DNA of 64,000 nt from Tillus elongatus (lineage: Eukaryota > Arthropoda > Insecta > Coleoptera > Cleridae): positions 112,547,084 through 112,611,083 of the forward strand of contig OZ023265.1 in NCBI GenBank assembly GCA_964006375.1, in the 5' to 3' direction. Position numbers and translations under genes: made by a program. A model generated the notes under the pieces. That model did not search any database, was not told the DNA's origin, and saw only the letters and a list, made by a program, of their open reading frames with translations. Shown here in pieces: positions 56,429 to 64,000 of this stretch (within the stretch, counting starts at the first letter, position 1; each line of letters begins with the position of its first letter).

Positions 56429-57216
56429 GAAGACATGTTAGGTAGATAATCGTTTAATGGGGTTGTTAACTGGAAGGAAGATGATGGTTAGGCTGTGATG
56501 TCTATAAGAAAGAATCACCCAGAGACATTAGCATTTAACTACAAAGGCCGTTGCGCATTGAGAATCAGGTTCATTAAAATTCCTCGGGAGCGGAGTCAAA
56601 TGCGTCTTTCATTAGAGTCCTGGAATGTCGGAACATTTCCTCTGGAAGCGAGAGGGAATGTGACGGTTTGATCACACTGAATATAAATTTCCAAAACTAG
56701 GAATAAAAAGGGTATTTAGTATAATCTCATCCAATTCATCAATTCATCAAATTCCATCTGAAGCATTGGACACACAAGCAACAACACCTAACCGAAAAGT
56801 AGTAATAGTAATACCAGTCATATTGTCAATAGTTGAAATCCATTGTAGGTTTATTGTTTTATCTTTGAATAACTAACCAATACCACTGTACAGTGTCGTC
56901 ACTAGAGCCTCCTTTAAATTTATCTTATTTTACTTCTCGTATTTTTATCAGCTGTTCTTACCACAAGATAAGGGAAACATGAATTTCCAACACTTCTGAA
57001 CAAATTTCAGATTTATTCTCTCATTATTTATTCTGGTCGATTTATTGTCTTTTGGTTTAAGACTAAATTGAATAAAAAAGTAAATACTGCTGAATACAAT
57101 TACTGTTAGATATTAGATAACCTCATCTCCTAATTGAATAAAGAAAGAACCCCGTGCCTGGTTTTTTTCTTCTAGGATGTTTTTCCGGTAATTTTCCTGC
57201 CATTTTACGACTGGAA

Positions 57217-57639
57217 TCGTAGTCTGATTATTGGTGAAAATTCTGATTAAGGAATTTTGAGTCTCAGTGGGTCAAATATAATTCCCTTGGGTACTGAAAT
57301 TCTGAAATTACATTGATGGGGGTTTGTTAGCGACTAACCCATACCCTGGATAAGAACACTTGGAGAACCTACAACTTATCTGTTTTGCCACAGGTTCCCT
57401 TGACCATCATTGAAATTACCAATTAAAGAACTACAGGGTATGCCCTAAATGAAGATTGGAACCTATGATGGGCACTGATAAACACACTTGAAGAACCCAA
57501 ATCACCGCAACACATTAAAACCTGAGGATCCTTTAAATAGCTAAGCTAGCGTCATCAGAGAATGAATATGACGCCACTTTGGTTAGGGAGACAATCGTCA
57601 AATTGTTTTAGGTCTTGTGGCGATTTAGGTTCTCCAATT
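57217..57639. other. spacer of the 6-kb inverted repeat, with its own small inverted repeat
   Basis: TTGAAGAACCCAAATCACCG (about 57,490) is complementary to CGATTTAGGTTCTCCAA (about 57,620). The block 57,430-57,525 reappears inverted at about 62,608-62,697. Confidence 0.65.
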
Positions 57640-58903
57640 CCAGCCGTAAAATGGCAGGAAAATTACCGGAAAAACATCCTAGAAGAAAAAAAACCAGGCA
57701 CGGGGTTCTTTCTTTATTCAATTAGGAGATGAGGTTATCTAATATCTAACAGTATTTGTATCCAGCAGTATTTACTTTTTTATTCAATTTAGTCTTAAAC
57801 CAAAAGACAATAAATCGACCAGAATAAATAATGAGAGAATAAATCTGAAATTTGTTCAGAAGTGTTGGAAATTCATGTTTCCCTTATCTTGTGGTAAGAA
57901 CAGCTGATAAAAATACGAGAAGTAAAATAAGATAAATTTAAAGGGGGCTCTAGTGACGACACTGTACAGTGGTATTGGTTAGTTATTCAAAGATAAAACA
58001 ATAAACCTACAATGGATTTCAACCATTGACAATATGACTGGTACTACTATTACTACTTTTCGGTTAGGTGTTGTTGCTTGTGTGTCCAATGCTTCAGATG
58101 GAATTTGATGAATTGATGAATTGGATGAGGTTATACTAAATACCCTTTTTATTCCTAGTTTTGGAAATTTATATTCAGTGTGATCAAACCGTCACATTCC
58201 CTCTCGCTTCCAGAGGAAATGTTCCGACATTCCAGGACTCTAATGAAAGATGCATTTGACTCCGCTCCCGAGGAATTTGAATGAACCTGATTCTCAATGC
58301 GCAACGGCCTTTGTAGTTAAAAGCTAATGTCTCTGGGTGATTCTTTCTTATAGACATCACAGCCTAACCATCATCTTCCTTCCAGTTAACAACCCCATTA
58401 AACGATTATCTACCTAACATGTCTTCAAGTACTAGCAACCTTCAAACTATATCACTACTTGTCCTAGTGCTCCGTTAAAAATTTTTACAAATCATATTTA
58501 TCTTAATTAGGTATATCTTCAATGTCCTGGGGTGGTTGCCCTCGATGCTCACAGCAGACATGTCTAGAACTGCTAGCAACCTTAAAACTATAACACTACT
58601 TGTCCTAGTGTTCCGTTAAAATTTGTTCATACCCCTTATCTTGATTAGGTATGCCCCCAATGTACTTGGGTGCTTGCCCTAGATCCTCACAGCAGACATG
58701 TTGGACAGCCTGGGCCTCCAAGGCTATCTACAACATTTGCTTCCTCCTCAAGGTGAAGTAAGTCAGAGTGTGACCAGCTTTTTGCGCACTTCTCGTGCAT
58801 AGAGCATATCCTAGCCTAGCCAGATTCTGGTCCCACTTCCCCTGAGTTTTTTAGACCAGGAAGAGAATCATGGTTTTCATAACCATATCGGTTCGCTTGC
58901 TCC

Positions 58904-59206
58904 ATGGCTGATAGAGTGGGTTCAACAACATCCATACCCCTCTATTATTCAACTCTAAAGCTTCCAACCTCCTCAGATGGAAACAGGTTGATATGTCCTA
59001 ATACACGTATTACCATAAATCAAAGACGCTTGACGGCTCAGGAGTCCCTACTTCACCTAAATGACCTAGTTTCGACGACAATTTTCGCTATTTGTACAAC
59101 TCAGGAATTTCCAATGCGAAGGCCTAACCACTGGTTGCCTCTTATCATCCTACACTTCAAAACCAATGTAACCTATCTCACGTACCTACCTAAAAAATAT
59201 CTCTAA
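58904..59206 (+). CDS. unknown 100-residue ORF, right arm copy
   Basis: Mirror copy of the ORF at 55,646-55,948, reading outward in the opposite direction. ATG at 58,904, stop at 59,204-59,206. Only one residue differs, a Phe replacing the left-arm Ile near the centre. Together the two arms give two divergently pointing copies about 3 kb apart. No function can be proposed. Confidence 0.35.
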   Translation: MADRVGSTTSIPLYYSTLKLPTSSDGNRLICPNTRITINQRRLTAQESLLHLNDLVSTTIFAICTTQEFPMRRPNHWLPLIILHFKTNVTYLTYLPKKYL

Positions 59207-59414
59207 CCACTACAGGCCATAAGCGAACAAAACATTTAATTAAACCAACGAACATTAAAGAAAATTTAAAATCAGAGTATCATATATCACAGATATATAC
59301 AGCTATAACCAACCAGCATGTAAGAAAAAACATCTAACATCAACAATTTTGTCCTTGTGTCAGACAATCAGATAAGATACCAATAGACTCCAGCATATGC
59401 AAATTAAAAAAAAA

Positions 59415-60822
<1,408 letters not shown>

Positions 60823-61153
60823 AAAGCACAGCTATATCTAACAACAATTACATTTTTATCACACATATATCTTCAACCAGCCGTGTAAAACCGCTCTCAA
60901 CTGGACTACAAGTTTGAAGCAAATTTCCCCATCCTAGCAGGATCTCCATAATTTGTTACGTAATGGTGCCACTTCTTTTGGAATGTGTTTTGCAGTTTAA
61001 TAAGAGGGGTGTTATTAAATTAAATTCCAATCCACTCAATAAAATATATATTATCCATTAATTACTCCCAGCTATCAAAAAATTTATTGATTCTATGATT
61101 TTTATCTATTTTGTTTGTGAAATTCTCTATCAACCATGCTCTATTGCATCTCA

Positions 61154-61156
<3 letters not shown>

Positions 61157-61240
<84 letters not shown>
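61157..61240. repeat. (TA)n array at the right end of the 6-kb inverted repeat
   Basis: About 42 TA units. Confidence 0.95.
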
Positions 61241-61243
<3 letters not shown>

Positions 61244-62607
61244 TTATGTCTTATACGCCTCCAAAATATATACGCGTTCAAAGAACTCGCCTCCAAAATC
61301 GGAGGCGACTACGAAAAATCGGAGGCCAATACGTATCCATGTGTATAACGACTAAATCATAATCTATTAATCATTAAAAGGTGAATTCAAAATTTTTGGT
61401 CGGAGGCCGTTTGACATGTTATACATATACAGTTACACAAACCAGTGCACGGTACCTCTAACAGGTGGCGTCACCGTTTAATACACATATACACTTCGTA
61501 CGATGCCCCAGTAGGCTTTTCCTCCGAGTATTTTTCATACCAATACGCCTCAGAAATATTGCAACAGCGCACGGAGGTCTGCTGTAGATTAGTATGTGAG
61601 AGAGTTGGCTGGAAACAGGTCCTTTAGTTACAAAAAACGGAGGTCTGTTGGTACGATGGGTTTCGTTAAAACCAATACACTTATATATCTACTATCTTTT
61701 CAATGTTTACTATACTACTCTATATTAGAGGCTAGACTTTGCTTAAGGCTTTGTTCTTTCACGATTTGTTTACTGTTACATACAGTTTCCACTGCATTCC
61801 CGTAAAATAGAAAAAAAATGTAAAATATTTTTTTGCGCACTACGCATTGAAAAAAACTAGTAAATAAAAATTAAAGAAACGATGACTTCGGAATCGTACA
61901 TTTAGTTATCTGCAAATTTTTATCGAAATAACTTTATTCGATGTAGAAATTTACGATTTTATTATATGTGGGTATTGATAAAGTGATAAATGTGATTAGA
62001 GGGTGTGTGGTAGTACCTACTGTAATTTAACATTACGATAATGGAATTAAGACTTGACCCATTACGCAAAATGAGAGCTAACTTATTGACATAAAATTCA
62101 AAAATATGAGCTACCTAATAATTTAAAAATTTGGAGAGTCTAAAAAACGGTAAAAAACATCCAATATAAAGTTAATAATTTTGAATATATGATTGTTTAC
62201 AGCTGACAGCCATATAATACCAAAACTTCTACTTAAGTATATACGATACACATAAAAAGATTTGAAAGGTGTAATATAAAATTAACTCAGTTGGTGAACT
62301 TGATGGTTAGAGGAAATAAACTGTTTCATTACTAATTTACTAGTACACATTGTTAGCAGATTTCTTATTAATTTGGCGCCAACTTAAAATATCCTTGATA
62401 TTCGTGTATTTAACGTGCGTCAAGTTGACACACCCCCCACCCCCCCCCCCCCCCATGTACAATTTATTATAATTGGGTATACTACCAGTTAGTGCATCGT
62501 TAGTTGCTGTTTAGTGCACAAAAAATTTCGTTAGTGGTTGAATACAAACGGAGATACAGCAAAAAACCTTTGGGGGTGAAGACTATCTTTTTTAGTTCAT
62601 GAAATAC
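61241..62607. other. no gene recognised; GGAGGC-rich patch and poly(C) tract
   Basis: 61,250-61,420 has several GGAGGC/GCCTCC words, including a perfect 8-bp hairpin TCGCCTCC/GGAGGCGA (61,287-61,294 and 61,301-61,308). At about 62,431-62,454 lies a C6-A-C16 tract. No gene supported. Confidence 0.5.
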
Positions 62608-62697
62608 ATATTTTTAATGTGTTGCGGTGATTTGGGTTCTTCAAGTGTGTTTATCAGTGCCCATCATAGGTTCCAATCTTTATTTAGTGCATACCCT
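62608..62697 (-). repeat. inverted copy of the 6-kb repeat's spacer
   Basis: GTGTTGCGGTGATTTGGGTT and ATCAGTGCCCATCATAGG are the complement of 57,430-57,525 with a few differences. Confidence 0.75.
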
Positions 62698-62987
62698 GCG
62701 TTTTAAGTTTTGAATGCATCCACTTAGGTGTGTTTCTCTTACTACTAGCACCGTAGTGTGTGTAGTGATTGCTCTTTGTATCGAGTTTATCATTCCAGGT
62801 CTCAAGGACTTGCGTATGCTTATGTATTTGGTCGTTGACAAAGAAACTCTTATTATATCAATGGTTTCGTTGTAAAATTGTAAGTAATTTCTGTGGATTT
62901 TTAATGACACTGGCCTATTCGTAGCAATGTTTACAAATTCAGATGCATGGATTACGTCTTATATTGATTCGCACTCATTCTCTGCCA

Positions 62988-62988
<1 letters not shown>

Positions 62989-63060
<72 letters not shown>

Positions 63061-63195
63061 TAGAAATTCATACGGACCTTAGTTTGGAGTTCTAGGGGCC
63101 CCAATTCGCGCTTCTTTAGAAAAAATGTTTGCAAAGTCTCACCATCGATACCTCTCTATTAACGAATTGTTTTTTTAATAAAAATTCGCTAATAC
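62989..63195 (+). mobile_element. family A element, 3' half with TA array
   Basis: (TA)n at 62,989-63,057, then GAGTTCTAGGGGCCCC, CATCGATACCTCTCTATT and a 3' hairpin with AATTCGCTAATA. The 5' half is missing. Confidence 0.75.
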
Positions 63196-63760
63196 GAGAA
63201 CATACGAAAGAAATCGGTGATATCAAATTGATTTTAAAGCAGTTTATTCTTCATCTTTAACCTGAAAATAATACGTCATATAAGATCGAAACAGTCGAAT
63301 ATGTTTCAGAAACCGACGAAATATAAAGTCATAATATAATTGGTTCTGTGCAAAACACTAGATATATCAATAACTATAAAAGTGACCATTTAAAAAAAGT
63401 AATCAGTTAACACAGAATATATTGCGCTTGTAATAATCATGGACACTTTTTCGACCGCTTTAGACCAAGGCAAGTTATTGGGTTAGGATTGTGGTTCTAC
63501 GTAAGGGTTAAATATAAAGATAGAAAAAAATCAATAATAAGTTCAAAGATGTTATCTGAAAGTAAATGTTACGATGGTATCGGCATTTTTGTGCTTTTAT
63601 ACTACAAATTTCGTAATCTACGGCGCAAGTAACTATTGTGTGCAAAGTTTTATTATTAGTTGATTTTCTGTCTCACTTCTGTCATAAAACTCTTGAATAA
63701 AGTAGTAAATGTAAGCGTTTAAATATTTAGAATCCACTCAAAATAATTTTTTTGTTATAG
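63196..63760 (+). other. intron sequence before the neuroligin exon
   Basis: AT-rich with no repeat recognised. The last bases TTTTTTTGTTATAG form a polypyrimidine tract and AG acceptor. Confidence 0.7.
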
Positions 63761-63949
63761 GTTTTCTGAAGACTGGTACAAAAGGCAGCGCTCAGGGAAA
63801 TTTCGGTCTGATGGATTTGGTGGCAGGTCTTCACTGGCTCAGGGAGAACTTGCCCGCCTTTGGGGGAGATCCTGAGAAGGTGACATTGATGGGACATGGC
63901 ACTGGTGCTGCTCTTGTCAACTTTATCGCCGTCTCTCCTGTCGCTAAAG
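63761..63949 (+). CDS. neuroligin internal exon (cholinesterase-like domain)
   Basis: One 189-bp exon of a host gene. The acceptor TTGTTATAG lies before 63,761 and the donor GTAGGT starts at 63,950. Both borders are phase 1, so the exon is symmetric. It encodes FLKTGTKGSAQGNFGLMDLV, then LHWLRENLPAFGGDPEKVTL and GHGTGAALVNFIAVSP. NFGLMDLV...LxW...NIxxFGGDPxxVTLxG is the alpha/beta-hydrolase core around the nucleophile elbow. In active esterases the elbow is GESAG. Here it is GHGTG, with Gly at the serine position, the state found in insect neuroligins, which are postsynaptic adhesion proteins that bind neurexin. Neighbouring exons lie outside the window or far upstream. Confidence 0.93.
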
Positions 63950-64000
63950 GTAGGTTATAAATTTATTATGCTGATAAATTAGATGATTCCTCATTCTATG

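Noticed and set aside
61445..61805. Two frames of 60-69 codons, one hydrophobic
   Set aside because: No family resemblance. The hydrophobicity reflects T-rich DNA.
62680..62910. 76-codon minus-strand frame
   Set aside because: It partly overlaps the inverted copy of the 6-kb repeat's spacer and shows no domain.

Overview
The window is AT-rich animal nuclear DNA, most likely from an insect. One 63-codon exon at the right edge (63,761-63,949, + strand) belongs to a neuroligin, a non-catalytic cholinesterase-like adhesion protein. It is the only host coding sequence I can support. The rest looks like a long intron or flank filled with nested mobile elements and about 25 long (TA)n arrays. No tRNA, rRNA, CRISPR or prokaryote-type operon is present.

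Layout. 1-2,000: a complete hammerhead ribozyme motif (36-96), a 176-bp near-perfect hairpin, and a dead KRBA2/Ginger-type integrase. 2,000-9,250: a tRNA-derived SINE (two copies with target duplications), a dead hAT C-terminus, and several copies of a TA-array-bearing element family (family A). 9,281-11,457: a complete but broken hAT element with 8-bp target duplications. 11,700-20,200: family A copies, a dead IS630/mariner-like transposase, a foldback element (14,330-18,265) and nested insertions. 21,500-25,100: a decayed Maverick/Polinton with an integrase, a KilA-N-type gene and a possible DNA polymerase N-terminus. 25,600-28,650: a tandem repeat and Penelope-like remnants with degenerate hammerheads. 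29,945-33,381: a 5'-truncated jockey LINE (minus). 33,728-35,172: a composite family A element carrying a small A-tailed retroposon. 35,830-41,560: an old LINE ORF1 relic interrupted by a full-length jockey LINE with both ORFs open and a perfect 17-bp target duplication. 41,925-51,958: three elements with long inverted arms, containing dead DD41D-type transposases and an envelope-like fragment. 52,941-55,009: an apparently intact DD41D mariner-superfamily element with terminal inverted repeats of about 430 bp. 55,109-61,156: a 6-kb inverted repeat with arms of about 2.1 kb, each carrying the same unknown 100-codon ORF. 61,240-64,000: unique sequence, one more family A half-copy, and the neuroligin exon.

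How the parts relate. Family A elements carry (TA)n arrays inside them. At least four TA-targeting or inverted-repeat elements (45.5, 47.3, 52.9 and 55.1 kb) sit exactly at the edge of or within such arrays, so the arrays appear to act as landing sites. Several insertions can be dated against empty sites within the window: the 1.4-kb composite in one arm of the 6-kb inverted repeat, the small retroposon at 34.7 kb, the self-insertion at 19.1 kb and the jockey insertion at 36.9 kb. The best candidates for current activity are the jockey LINE and the 52.9-kb DD41D element.
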